55,006 nt of DNA, taken from contig JAHFKN010000003.1 of assembly GCA_023245355.1 (NCBI GenBank), forward strand, positions 1 to 55,006. The letters run 5' to 3'. Made by a program: the position numbers and the translations under genes. The notes under the pieces were generated by a model. That model saw nothing but the letters and a program-made list of their open reading frames with translations. It was not told where the DNA came from and did not search any database. Of this stretch, positions 1 through 7,723 are shown one piece after another. How positions within the stretch are numbered: position 1 is the first letter of the stretch; every line of letters starts with the position of its first letter. The DNA comes from Candidatus Gottesmanbacteria bacterium (GTDB lineage: Bacteria > Patescibacteriota > Microgenomatia > UBA10105 > UBA927).

Positions 1-1
1 G

Positions 2-547
2 GGACTTGCAACGATATCTATTGGGGAAGTACTCCGTGAAGTAAAAGCCGTAGGGCAGGATCATCGGTTTTGGCCTCTTTTTAAGGATGCAATTACCATT
101 GCCGACGCCGGAGGCATTGTTCCTGACGAGCCGATATTCCGGTGTTTTACCCGGCTGGTTACCGAGCATCTGGACGCAGGTAAGGAAACGGTGATTTGGA
201 TCGGAGGACCCCGAAGTGATCAGCAGCTGGATTGGCTGGATAGGTGGACGCGTGCGTGCGGATACGAAGAAAAATTTATGTATGTTGACGTTCCCGATGA
301 CATTGTATTTGAGCGGGTAGAGCAGAGGAAGTCACATAAGCGAACTGACGATCAGGCTGTAGAATATCGGCTTGCGGAATTTGAGCGGGTGACAAAACCT
401 GTTATTGATAGGCTTCGGGAACAGGGAAGACTTCATGAGATGAGCGGTACGGGCGGGAAAGAACATGTCGGCACGAAGGCGGTGGAATTACTTTTCCCCG
501 GTGTCAGGGAGCCGGAAATACGGCTTCCTTCCAGGGCGCGAAGATAA
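2..547 (+). CDS. Adenylate kinase-like nucleotide kinase, 5' end cut by the window edge
   Basis: The reading frame is open from base 2, so the start codon and P-loop lie outside the window. The visible 181 residues resemble the gene at 2313-2945. They include an ISIGEVLR stretch (the AMP-binding ISTGDMLR region of adenylate kinases), HRFWPLF, and a WIGGPR segment matching the family's DGFPR/GSPRG region. A TDD stretch corresponds to the family's RxDD, and the protein ends with EIRLPSRARR. The long LID domain is absent, as in short-form kinases. Several consensus residues are replaced, so the phosphate acceptor may not be AMP. The gene meets a possible minus-strand gene at 550. The kinase fold is fairly sure; the substrate is not. 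Confidence 0.75.
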   Translation, partial: GLATISIGEVLREVKAVGQDHRFWPLFKDAITIADAGGIVPDEPIFRCFTRLVTEHLDAGKETVIWIGGPRSDQQLDWLDRWTRACGYEEKFMYVDVPDDIVFERVEQRKSHKRTDDQAVEYRLAEFERVTKPVIDRLREQGRLHEMSGTGGKEHVGTKAVELLFPGVREPEIRLPSRARR

Positions 548-549
548 TT

Positions 550-774
550 TTATGCCTGTTCCGGAGTTCTTGTGCGGCGATGTCCGTTTCTTCGTTTCTC
601 AGCGGCTGACCTGTGGGTTTCTGCGAGCGCACGAAAATGCATTGCTTCCCGGGTATCCAGTTCTTCCGAAGCGGCGTCTCCTTTGCAGGATGCAAATCTG
701 GCAAACGCCTCGGCGAGCCCCGCGCGGGATTCTGCGAGTTCTGCAAGCATAAGCTGGAGTTTTCGTCCGTTCAC
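550..774 (-). CDS. Small Ala/Glu/Arg-rich hypothetical protein
   Basis: A 74-residue frame, GTG start at 774 or ATG at 750, is predicted almost wholly helical, with LAELAES and FARFASCK stretches and a basic C-terminal tail. It is convergent with the kinase gene and ends two bases from that gene's stop. No clear Shine-Dalgarno or -10 fixes the start, and overlapping frames on both strands are also open. I do not recognise a family. It is listed because it fills the only gap between two convincing genes. Confidence 0.35.
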   Translation of the reverse strand: MNGRKLQLMLAELAESRAGLAEAFARFASCKGDAASEELDTREAMHFRALAETHRSAAEKRRNGHRRTRTPEQA

Positions 775-965
775 AGATTTAATTTTGGATTGTCCTGATG
801 CTATTAATTATATCTTATCTGTGAAGTCCAGTCATAAGAACTGGGCTGCACGGAAAAAACGGGAGCAGAGGCACAAAGTGCAATAAAATGATGCGATACG
901 CATCAGTTTTATATAAATACTCCCCCAAGGATAACAAAGATGTTCCCACACCAAAACGGTGAGGG

Positions 966-997
966 AAAAAAGGGATGGCGACGTAATGTCGCCATCC
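966..997 (-). terminator. Rho-independent terminator of the secreted-protein gene at 1015-1722
   Basis: There is a perfect 10-bp stem, 973-982 with 988-997, closing a 5-nt loop. Read on the minus strand it is followed by CC and a run of six T. It lies 18 bases past the stop codon of the minus-strand gene. Confidence 0.85.
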
Positions 998-1014
998 GTA
1001 TTTCGCGTACGTTG

Positions 1015-1722
1015 TTACGGCAGAATGATGACCAGTTTTCCCTGGTTATACAGCTCAGCCCAGCGGGCGAGTTTTTTCCAGGAGGCGATGTCATCCATAC
1101 TGTTTGCCGGTTCAGGCAGGTTGTTCGACCAGGTGCCATGACCGCCATTACTGACACAGACATTGGTTGCCCGTATCCTGTTGCGTCCGCCAGTCGGACC
1201 GTCTTTCCAATCCCAGTTGAGCATATCGTGGAGTTGTTGGGCGGTGATGGTTTCTGTCGGAGGATCGAGTACAACGCCCTGCATGGAAGAGCAGTCTGCT
1301 CCCGTGGGCTTTGTATCCGTTTCCGTAACAGTTATGACATACGGCGCGGTCAACGTCAGTGTCGAGGTGTCGGCCTCCAAAAGGACCGCATCGGATGAGC
1401 CGGTAACAGCCTGACCGACGACCCCGTTTCCCGCACCGTTGACGACCTGTCCGCCGTTGTTGATGATGACGAGACTGGTTGTGTCAACCTGTTGACCGGT
1501 AACGCCGTTGGCAACTGCTTTATCCGGCAACGTCTGCCCGCCATTGTTCACGACTGCACTGTCCGAGTCCGTGTCAATTTGCTGTCCCGGCGCTTCGGTG
1601 GGGCAGTTGGCGTTTTTGGTCGGATCGCATTTTGCGTGCGCGATACCATAGGAGGCGGCGGCGAAGACAATAATCGTCAAGACCGTCAGCAACCTGCGTA
1701 ACCACATAGTGTAATTGTTCAT
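1015..1722 (-). CDS. Secreted or membrane-anchored hypothetical protein
   Basis: A 235-residue protein. Residues 9-30 form a hydrophobic signal or anchor ending in AHA, a good signal-peptidase-like site, followed by KCDPTKNANC. Residues about 45-125 contain three imperfect repeats built on GQ(Q/A)xDT...xVxxNNGGQ, which suggests a stacked beta structure. The C-terminal 100 residues carry two Cys and an ITAQQLHDMLNWDW segment. A GGAGG Shine-Dalgarno lies eight bases upstream of ATG 1722, and a clear terminator follows the stop. No family is recognised. It is probably an extracytoplasmic structural or binding protein. Confidence 0.75.
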   Translation of the reverse strand: MNNYTMWLRRLLTVLTIIVFAAASYGIAHAKCDPTKNANCPTEAPGQQIDTDSDSAVVNNGGQTLPDKAVANGVTGQQVDTTSLVIINNGGQVVNGAGNGVVGQAVTGSSDAVLLEADTSTLTLTAPYVITVTETDTKPTGADCSSMQGVVLDPPTETITAQQLHDMLNWDWKDGPTGGRNRIRATNVCVSNGGHGTWSNNLPEPANSMDDIASWKKLARWAELYNQGKLVIILP

Positions 1723-1827
1723 GGGTTTCCTCCGTTTCCTTATAAAAGGTAAAACGGTTTGTACGAAGCGGTGCTAAAGCTAGCATCAGATCGCAATGTG
1801 ACTTATTACTAAGCCCTTACATGTGTC

Positions 1828-1940
1828 CTAATCGGCTGTGATCACAGGTGTTGGCCAACCGATTAGCCCGAAAAACCAAGTCGCAGTGCCTGGTCGCAGT
1901 GTCTGTCTTACCCGTACGGGCGGAATGAATTCCTCCCGGG
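1828..1940. repeat. Cluster of perfect palindromes in a divergent intergenic region
   Basis: An 8-bp inverted repeat (1828-1835 with 1859-1866) encloses two further palindromes, CTGTGATCACAG at 1836-1847 and TTGGCCAA at 1851-1858, so almost every base of a 39-bp block is in a dyad. CCCGTACGGG (1911-1920) and CCCGGG (1935-1940) follow. The block lies between the genes at 1722 (minus) and 2313 (plus). It could be a set of operators, a cruciform or the core of an RNA. No coding sequence is seen across 1723-2312. Confidence 0.5.
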
Positions 1941-2057
1941 GCAGCGGCAGATCGTTATTTGGTTGTCGAATCACCACCTCCTTTGTGTGATGGATGTCAG
2001 GATGATGAACTATATCTTTTATAAAAAAAGATAATCAGTTTGGATTGTTAAAATAAA

Positions 2058-2105
2058 TTTCCCCGGTGTATAGGGAGGAATGTTCCTCCATATGCATCGG
2101 GGAAA
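2058..2105 (+). other. Long near-perfect hairpin, probably RNA on the plus strand
   Basis: Bases 2058-2072 pair with 2091-2105 over 15 positions, then a single G/A mismatch, then GGAGGA with TCCTCC (2074-2079 with 2084-2089). Two pairs, G2066-T2097 and T2069-G2094, are G-U wobbles only if the plus strand is transcribed; on the other strand they would be A-C mismatches. No T-run follows on the plus strand. A U-rich stretch follows on the minus strand, but no minus-strand gene reads into it. Confidence 0.55.
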
Positions 2106-2275
2106 CGTATTACAATCACGCGTCACACGATACAGGTGTTTTTGTATTGTTATCCTTGCTGTTAATGAGCAACAATTCTGAATAATCAATCGGAGCATCG
2201 CATATTGATGCAGGATCAAGGTGCAGAATTCAGGCCGTATGCCCGAAAGGGGATTATAACAGACAAAATAGCCTG

Positions 2276-2304
2276 TTGCCAAGATACGTACTATAGGGTA
2301 TACT
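2276..2304 (+). promoter_or_regulatory. Sigma-70-type promoter of the adenylate-kinase-like gene
   Basis: TTGCCA (2276-2281), a 17-bp spacer and TATACT (2299-2304). The GTG start is at 2313, so transcription would begin at or within a base or two of the start codon. This supports the GTG start and a leaderless message. Confidence 0.7.
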
Positions 2305-2312
2305 TATTCCCT

Positions 2313-2945
2313 GTGAAGCCGACTCTTCTTGCGATCATAGGCAAACCTCTCGCCGGCAAAGATACTCAAGCCGATTTACTTGTCGCAGCACATCCTGAGG
2401 CTGTCAAAATTTCAACAGGCCATATCATGCGTGCCGTGCGTGAAGAGGGGGAAACCCACCGGTTCTGGCCGCTGATCGGGCCGTATATCCCGATGATGGA
2501 GCAGGGTCTGAAATTGCCGGATGAGCCTACGATTGCCATGCTTAGTGAGGTCATACGGGAACAATTTTCAGAAGGGAAACAGCTGCTTGTTATCGCGGGG
2601 TCTCCACGCGGTTTGGATCAGCTCGACGGATTCGAAAAAATAGCACAGGAAACCGGCGCAAATTTAGTGCTGGTACACATGGATGCGACGGATGAAGAAA
2701 CGTACAAAAGAAGTGCCTCCAGAAACGAGGGCAGAGTAGATGATACGCCTGAAGTCCATGCGGTGCGCCTCAAGGAGTATGAAGACTTTGTAGGTCCGAT
2801 GGCAGATAAGCTTGCCCGCGAAAACAGGCTTATCTGGGTAAACGGCATGCAGCCGGTTGAGGGGGTATTCCGTCAGATGGAACAGCAATTGCGTCAGCAT
2901 ACGCTTGATCCGGAAATTACCCTGCCTGCCATGGCCCGGCGGTAA
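2313..2945 (+). CDS. Adenylate kinase-like nucleotide kinase, short-LID form
   Basis: A P-loop NTPase of 210 residues. The Walker A region is GKPLAGKDTQ near residue 10, where adenylate kinases have GPPGAGKGTQ. ISTGHIMR follows, with His where the family has Asp. GSPRG matches the DGFPR region, and RNEGRVDD is the RxDD motif that contacts phosphates. The LID is only a short loop. It probably transfers phosphate from ATP to a nucleoside monophosphate, but the altered positions leave the acceptor uncertain. GTG 2313 is preferred over upstream ATGs because a TTGCCA-17-TATACT promoter sits just before it. Its tail, EITLPAMARR, resembles that of the gene at 2-547. Confidence 0.8.
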   Translation: MKPTLLAIIGKPLAGKDTQADLLVAAHPEAVKISTGHIMRAVREEGETHRFWPLIGPYIPMMEQGLKLPDEPTIAMLSEVIREQFSEGKQLLVIAGSPRGLDQLDGFEKIAQETGANLVLVHMDATDEETYKRSASRNEGRVDDTPEVHAVRLKEYEDFVGPMADKLARENRLIWVNGMQPVEGVFRQMEQQLRQHTLDPEITLPAMARR

Positions 2946-2952
2946 CCATAGA

Positions 2953-2982
2953 TTGACAACTCCGCAGAGTTTCTTTTATGCT
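2953..2982 (+). promoter_or_regulatory. Promoter of the Cys-rich protein gene
   Basis: TTGACA (2953-2958), an 18-bp spacer and TATGCT (2977-2982). The expected start of transcription is about 15 bases before ATG 3004, leaving room for a GGGGGG Shine-Dalgarno-like tract. Confidence 0.65.
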
Positions 2983-3003
2983 GATATATGCGGGGGGTCT
3001 TAT

Positions 3004-3480
3004 ATGCAGATGATCCAATCATCTTTGGAGCGGTCCAGTAAAAAGTCCTGGATAGTATTTTTCATCGCGTTAGCTTCTATCGGTCTCATGTTGTATGTTA
3101 TTTCCGTCAATACGGATTTCCGTAGCTATGCAAGCGACGGCCCTGGTGATGTGCAGGCGCAGTTTCAGGAGTGGCTCGCGCAGCGGAGAAATCCCGAAGT
3201 GTATGCCTGGTGTCAGAGTAAATGCGGGAATATGGGAGAAAAAAGAATGCAAAAAGCCTGCATGGGAGTGTGCATAAAAGTAAATGAAGGAAGGCGTTGT
3301 GAAGGGCAGTGTAGTAGATTTGGAAACCCAAATAGTCAGCGACAATGCGCTGCTATCTGTCCGTCTCTTATTAATCCGGATTTTGTCACTCCGACAGCTA
3401 CGCCGTCCGGTACGGATGACCGCGGCGGCCGCAGAGAGCGGTTACAGCAGTACATGCAGCAAAATCAGCAGGGACAATGA
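3004..3480 (+). CDS. Membrane-anchored Cys-rich surface protein
   Basis: About 158 residues. A basic N-terminus (RSSKK) is followed by one membrane segment (about residues 17-34), then FRSYASDG, then an ectodomain with repeated CxxxC pairs at CQSKC, CMGVC, CEGQC and CAAIC. A Pro/Thr linker and an Arg/Gln-rich tail end it. The eight paired Cys suggest four disulfides outside the membrane, although no oxidase is seen here. It resembles the protein at 48308-48940 in layout. ATG 3004 is chosen from the promoter 20 bases upstream. Function unknown; surface-exposed by topology. Confidence 0.75.
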   Translation: MQMIQSSLERSSKKSWIVFFIALASIGLMLYVISVNTDFRSYASDGPGDVQAQFQEWLAQRRNPEVYAWCQSKCGNMGEKRMQKACMGVCIKVNEGRRCEGQCSRFGNPNSQRQCAAICPSLINPDFVTPTATPSGTDDRGGRRERLQQYMQQNQQGQ

Positions 3481-3489
3481 GAAGCAGTG

Positions 3490-3750
3490 TTATCTGTGTG
3501 CCCGGGGTTTGGGAATCATGTGGTGATACAGCGTTCTCCGTTCTTTCCGCACGGGAAATCCATGACGTTCTGCTTCGTCGGCCGTGGCCATCCGGAGCCC
3601 GTATTTTTCAAAATATGCTGCTAGTGCCGGTCGGATACTTTCACGATCCAGCAGAGGTTCGACGACGTCACTGATATCGGCAATATGGAATCGCCCGTCG
3701 CGGGCAACAACAATGATTTGATTCCCTAACACGACTTCGCGGGTCATCAT
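3490..3750 (-). CDS. Hypothetical protein, 86 residues
   Basis: It starts with a beta-rich stretch (VVLGNQIIVVARDGRFHIADI), followed by an amphipathic helix region and a basic tail ending HHMIPKPRAHR. A TATCAT box (3756-3761 on the minus strand) ends five bases before ATG 3750, consistent with a leaderless start; a second in-frame ATG follows directly. It is convergent with the Cys-rich gene. No family recognised. Confidence 0.5.
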   Translation of the reverse strand: MMTREVVLGNQIIVVARDGRFHIADISDVVEPLLDRESIRPALAAYFEKYGLRMATADEAERHGFPVRKERRTLYHHMIPKPRAHR

Positions 3751-3772
3751 TATTCATGATAGCACTGTCGTA

Positions 3773-4105
3773 TTACCTCTGTTTTGAAAACCGAGCATAT
3801 TTATTGTGATGGGCACGGCGTTGACGGTTGGGATTTAATAGTGATCGCAGATCTGTCGCGCTGGTTCCGTCTGACCTGCGAGCATGTACTATTTGTTGAA
3901 ACGCGTCTGCGTCGAGGGAAGCGGCTTTGGTGGCAAATCCCTCCTGGTATGTGGTCACGCCCATGGCCCCCATTTGTGCGGCGATAAATCGTGATACGCG
4001 CATGCGGTAGCCTTCGTTTGATTCGGTGAAGTGTTTACTCGGCACTTCCAGTTCTATGGTCCGTTCCCGTTCACCGATGGTTGCGATGACCCGTTGTTTC
4101 GGCAT
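3773..4105 (-). CDS. Hypothetical basic protein, 110 residues
   Basis: The first 27 residues look like a beta hairpin (RVIATIGERERTIELEVPS). A helical region and a strongly basic tail (NRQRRAHHNKYARFSKQR) follow, which could bind nucleic acid. A CATAAT box ends five bases before ATG 4105. It lies directly upstream of the gene at 3490-3750 on the same strand, so the two may be co-transcribed. No family recognised. Confidence 0.5.
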   Translation of the reverse strand: MPKQRVIATIGERERTIELEVPSKHFTESNEGYRMRVSRFIAAQMGAMGVTTYQEGFATKAASLDADAFQQIVHARRSDGTSATDLRSLLNPNRQRRAHHNKYARFSKQR

Positions 4106-4176
4106 CGTAAATTATGGATACGGTACACGGGCGTGTATGCGTATTTCAATAGATGTTTTTTCTTCACGGGTGATGC

Positions 4177-4182
4177 TATACT
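4177..4182 (+). promoter_or_regulatory. Probable -10 box of ndk
   Basis: TATACT lies 57 bases before the ndk start. No good -35 element is visible 17 bases upstream. The resulting leader of about 50 nt contains the AAGGAGG ribosome-binding site. Confidence 0.45.
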
Positions 4183-4238
4183 ATATTTCCCCTTAGAAAA
4201 CGTTTTTATGGGGCAATTTTGTATAAGGAGGACCCAAA

Positions 4239-4655
4239 ATGAATGAACAAACCGTTGTGTTGATAAAGCCGGACGGCATGGAAAAACATGTTGTCGGTGA
4301 GATTATTACCCGTTTTGAAAAGGCAGGAATGAAACTAGCCGCCCTCAAACTCGTGCAGCTTACCCAGCCTATTCTCGATACCTGGTATGCGCATCACAAG
4401 GACAAGCCGTTTTTTCCTGAATTGTCCAAACAGATGATGTCGACTCCTGTCGTCGCTATGGTTCTGGAAGGAGATGGAGTGATACAGAAAGTATTTGATA
4501 TATGTGGTCCCACGGATCCCGCAGAAGCAGCGCCCGGTACAATCCGGCGGGATTTCGGCGTAGATAAGCCGCATAACGTGGTGCATAGATCCGACTCTGC
4601 CGAAGCGGCAGCCAAGGAAATCGGCCTTCTGTTCGGACCCAAAGACGTCATTTAA
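4239..4655 (+). CDS. ndk: Nucleoside diphosphate kinase
   Basis: It transfers the gamma phosphate between nucleoside triphosphates and diphosphates through a phospho-histidine. The 138-residue length is normal. The start EQTVVLIKPDGMEKHVVGEI is typical, and the catalytic His lies in NVVHRSDS near residue 113, followed by SAEAAAKEIGLLF. The Kpn-loop region reads GPTDPAEAAPGTIRRDFG, as in the family. A strong AAGGAGG site lies eight bases before ATG 4239, so this gene is translated in the classic way, unlike many of its neighbours. Confidence 0.97.
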   Translation: MNEQTVVLIKPDGMEKHVVGEIITRFEKAGMKLAALKLVQLTQPILDTWYAHHKDKPFFPELSKQMMSTPVVAMVLEGDGVIQKVFDICGPTDPAEAAPGTIRRDFGVDKPHNVVHRSDSAEAAAKEIGLLFGPKDVI

Positions 4656-4704
4656 GTTACCGCAGAGTGAAAGTTTTCCGTTCGTGCGGTATAATACATA
4701 TCCT

Positions 4705-4950
4705 ATGGCAGGACTTGGATTTCTCAAAGAAGCGGGATTACGGCTTATAGGCCGTATGCCGGCAGCACAAACAGAAGAAAGCCTGTTTACACAGGTTCCC
4801 GATAGTCTGAAAACAAACGGCGGCGTTCCTCCCATGAAACCGGAAGCCCGTCCGAGCCGGTTATCAGCCAGGGCGCTCCGCCGTGAGTTGGATAAGGCAG
4901 CCGAACAGTCGCTGACCTCCCGGCATGTTTTCCGTTCGGGACAGCAATAA
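4705..4950 (+). CDS. Hypothetical protein, 81 residues
   Basis: A short protein starting MAGLGFLKEAGLRLIG, with a Pro-rich middle and an Arg-rich helix (SARALRRELDKAAEQ) near the end. ATG 4705 is chosen because TATAAT (4690-4695) ends nine bases before it. No family recognised. Confidence 0.5.
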   Translation: MAGLGFLKEAGLRLIGRMPAAQTEESLFTQVPDSLKTNGGVPPMKPEARPSRLSARALRRELDKAAEQSLTSRHVFRSGQQ

Positions 4951-5049
4951 CAAGTGTTTCTCCCCGTAGTATTTTTACCGCCTCAAGTTGCAGATTTTCG
5001 CGTTTTGACGCTATTTTTAGTATAATTACCGCTTCGTGTATTCATTCCT

Positions 5050-5361
5050 ATGACAGAAACCAGAGAGTTTGTGTTGCAGCCGACATCACGGCGCGGCAGG
5101 GCACTATCCGTTCGGTATGAGCGGCGGGGGACATTGGCAGACTTAACTGTCATGGCCGATGGTGATAGTCTGTTTTCCGGCCGCGTATTGGCTCCGTTTG
5201 CCACGATACTGCAAACCGTAGCAGAGATGGAAGAGTCGGCTCATCAGGCAAAAGAAACGAATGAAATGATGAAATACTACGGATGTATGTATATAGCCCG
5301 TCACGGGCGCACTCAGATTGCAAAGCGCCTCGAAATTCCTGAATTGGCAGAATATGATTAA
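5050..5361 (+). CDS. Hypothetical protein, 103 residues
   Basis: The first 55 residues look like beta strands (RRGRALSVRYERRGTLADLTVMADGD is broken here by turns). A helix (ILQTVAEMEESAHQAKE) follows, then a short C-terminal part with MMKYYGCMYIARHGRT. A TATAAT (5021-5026) lies 23 bases before ATG 5050. No family recognised. Confidence 0.5.
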   Translation: MTETREFVLQPTSRRGRALSVRYERRGTLADLTVMADGDSLFSGRVLAPFATILQTVAEMEESAHQAKETNEMMKYYGCMYIARHGRTQIAKRLEIPELAEYD

Positions 5362-5400
5362 CGGAGCTTTTCGTCTGTTAGTGCGGCGTGATGTTATCGA

Positions 5401-5748
5401 ATGCTTCCTGTTGCAATAGGCCAGAATACGGGTTATGATCCGGAAATGATTTCCGTAGCAGAAACACTCGCCCCAAAGAAACGCAGAATATTTTCCGGGT
5501 TCCGTGCAGAAGTTTCCGTGACAAAGCTGTTTGAGCCGGTCGGAAAAACGCTGGTTGTGACCGCGCCTGAGGCTTCCATAATCGCTTCATTGCTTCCGCA
5601 GATACAACTGCGGGAAGAATTAGCCGAGACATTGTGGAGAGAACAGGATGAACATCAGGCGATGCGCCTTATCGACCGCATTACCGCCATAGAAGATGCG
5701 TGGGGAAAGCAAGGAGTCGGCGTCCGGCGGAAGATATTGTGGTTTTAG
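5401..5748 (+). CDS. Hypothetical protein, 115 residues
   Basis: A mixed alpha/beta protein with a long charged helix (LREELAETLWREQDEHQAM) and a basic C-terminus ending WF. It overlaps the convergent membrane-protein gene by four bases (5745-5748). The start is not fixed by a ribosome-binding site. No family recognised. Confidence 0.5.
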   Translation: MLPVAIGQNTGYDPEMISVAETLAPKKRRIFSGFRAEVSVTKLFEPVGKTLVVTAPEASIIASLLPQIQLREELAETLWREQDEHQAMRLIDRITAIEDAWGKQGVGVRRKILWF

Positions 5749-6611
5749 TGAAATGCTTCAGTCACGATCCTCACGGTTTCTACGAGTCCGTATACGCCCA
5801 GACCGATAAATGCGAGTGCCCCGAAAAAGGAAACGACTTCATTTTTGACTACGGTAATTGTTTTTTTCGGAGAGAGGAACAGCGCAACATTGAGTAACGT
5901 GTGTGACGCGATGACGCCGATGGCAAATCCGTAGACATTAACGACAGAAAAGAGCGGCACGTAGCCTGCAAAATCATCGAGTCCCAAGATAAACGGAACT
6001 GTTGCGGAAAATGTTAACAGAGGCCGCCAAGACAAGCTGGATTTGCCTTTCATGGCACTTCCCAAATCCGGCATTACCCGGCTGAGTACCGGGTCGATAA
6101 TCTTTTTCACCCGGTCAAGCAACCCGTGCATCAGGAAAAATAACAGTTTCCGTATCCCTCCCTGGCCCTGCCAGTTTGCAAAGTGCTCCAGGCTGCTGTG
6201 TGCGAGCTCAAAGAGGACAAGAGAGGCGATGAAGACCATGAGGGCTAACAGTAAATCGACGTGCTTTAAGGTCACCCAGAGCCCGATAATGGCAATCGTG
6301 CCGAGGGCGTTTCCTGCCGCAGTGCCGATTTCTATGGCGACCCTATTCCTCCAGCCCGGGTTTGCTGCCATCATCCTCCCTATAAAAATAGCAAAATCGA
6401 TACTTGTTTTAAGATATATGGTCGCCCCCACAAGCACGTCTACCCAGCGGATTTCCAGGTGAATTTTTTCTGAAGCAGGTATGAGATTAAAAAGAATAAT
6501 TGCCGCGTGAAGGAGAGCCAAAAATCCTGTCATGACAACCCCGGTCAACGCGATAGGGACGAGTTGGGACAGGACGGGCGAACGGTCAATTTTTTCTCCG
6601 ATTGATTCCAT
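5745..6611 (-). CDS. Polytopic integral membrane protein
   Basis: About 288 residues with six or so hydrophobic segments: two in the first 60 residues, two around 95-150 and two or three near the C-terminus. Between them is a soluble amphipathic stretch (HSSLEHFANWQGQGG through LSRVMPDLG). ATG 6611 is preferred over an upstream TTG because TACAAT (6620-6625, minus strand) ends eight bases before it. No transporter signature is seen. Function unknown. Confidence 0.7.
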   Translation of the reverse strand: MESIGEKIDRSPVLSQLVPIALTGVVMTGFLALLHAAIILFNLIPASEKIHLEIRWVDVLVGATIYLKTSIDFAIFIGRMMAANPGWRNRVAIEIGTAAGNALGTIAIIGLWVTLKHVDLLLALMVFIASLVLFELAHSSLEHFANWQGQGGIRKLLFFLMHGLLDRVKKIIDPVLSRVMPDLGSAMKGKSSLSWRPLLTFSATVPFILGLDDFAGYVPLFSVVNVYGFAIGVIASHTLLNVALFLSPKKTITVVKNEVVSFFGALAFIGLGVYGLVETVRIVTEAFH

Positions 6612-6716
6612 GAATATGTATTGTAACAAATTCGTGATGTGTGAAAGAGTGAAGATGCGGGATATTATGAGGGGATAAGGCTGTAAATACGTGACAGACC
6701 TAAGAGTTGCCCGCCG

Positions 6717-7382
6717 TTATTTTACGACCGGAGGATCGATAATTTTTGTGGACCGGAGAATGGGTAAAAGCACTTCAAACGGGAGGCCGATGACATTGGT
6801 GTATGATCCGTCGACTTTGGTTACCAGATCCCACGGGGTTTCGTTCAGCGCATAGCCGGCTGCAAACCGGGTGAAATCATAGCGGTTGACGTAGCTTTCG
6901 AGTTCCAAACCGGTAAGTTTCCGAAGTGTTACTTTTGTGGTGACTGTTTTGGTCCAGGTTTTTTTGACCTTGCCTTTGTCCAGGTACACGACATGCATAA
7001 CGGTCGTAAATACGTGGGTTTTTCCCATGAGCTCTTTGAGCATGCGGGTTGCGTCCGGGCGGTCGAGCGCTTTGCCGTACATTTTTTTGCCGACGATTGC
7101 CATACTGTCTGCCGCAATGACGATCACTTCGCGGTCTTCAGGAATCATGTAAACGCGGGGATTGTTGACTACTTCGTTGGCTTTGGCGACTGCGCGTTTT
7201 TGTATGGTTTTGAGCGGATTAGGATCGGTAATTTTATCTTCATCAAGCCGGGTTACTGCGACACGGAACCGGATACCGAGTTTTTCCAGCAATGTCCGTC
7301 GTCCGATAGACTGGGAAGCGAGAACGACATCGGGGGCAAGAACGAGATCTTCCTGATTTTTTGAGGAAAACGATAATTTCAT
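6717..7382 (-). CDS. maf: Maf-like nucleoside triphosphate pyrophosphatase
   Basis: Maf proteins hydrolyse non-canonical or excess NTPs to monophosphate and pyrophosphate. Family features are VLASQSIGRRTLLEKLG (residues about 20-36), the acidic IAADSMA motif near residue 91, and the end motif GSYTNVIGLPFE. Length 221 is slightly over the usual 190-200, mainly through an N-terminal extension. A TATAAT box (7391-7396, minus strand) ends eight bases before ATG 7382, indicating a leaderless start. It reads away from the gene at 7429. Confidence 0.9.
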   Translation of the reverse strand: MKLSFSSKNQEDLVLAPDVVLASQSIGRRTLLEKLGIRFRVAVTRLDEDKITDPNPLKTIQKRAVAKANEVVNNPRVYMIPEDREVIVIAADSMAIVGKKMYGKALDRPDATRMLKELMGKTHVFTTVMHVVYLDKGKVKKTWTKTVTTKVTLRKLTGLELESYVNRYDFTRFAAGYALNETPWDLVTKVDGSYTNVIGLPFEVLLPILRSTKIIDPPVVK

Positions 7383-7428
7383 TACTTCGTATTATACCGT
7401 ACTTTTATAAAATACGCCAGGGACGGGA

Positions 7429-7722
7429 ATGGGGACACGCTTGATCAGTCAGATGTTCTGCTGGTATGATGCGCGGTTGGATATGGCCAGAACACCCCGA
7501 AGCCGTCAGGATGCCGAAAGGATTGCCGCATGGCATGCGCGGCGGGTATTGCGGCACAATGAAGCAAGCGAGCACCCCATGGAATTTTGGGACTTTATGG
7601 AGCGTGTCGGATTTCCGGCTCGCATGCGTGTGAATGAGTTGGAGGGGCAGTTTCCCGGAATCGCCAGGCTGTTTGACCAGATAATCCATCCGGAATTTTA
7701 CAAGAAGAATAAGGAGCAATAA
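7429..7722 (+). CDS. Hypothetical protein, up to 97 residues
   Basis: It is rich in Arg, Trp and Met (AAWHARRVLRHNEASEHPMEFWDFMERVG) and ends in a Lys-rich tail. In-frame ATGs at 7429, 7453 and 7483 are all possible. A TATGAT at 7465-7470 favours the last, a TATAAA at 7406 the first. It ends one base before the convergent gene at 7724. No family recognised. Confidence 0.45.
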   Translation: MGTRLISQMFCWYDARLDMARTPRSRQDAERIAAWHARRVLRHNEASEHPMEFWDFMERVGFPARMRVNELEGQFPGIARLFDQIIHPEFYKKNKEQ

Positions 7723-7723
7723 T

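Noticed and set aside
465-886. Overlapping plus-strand frames after the first kinase gene
   Set aside because: They overlap the kinase and each other, with compositions typical of wrong frames; none has a start signal.
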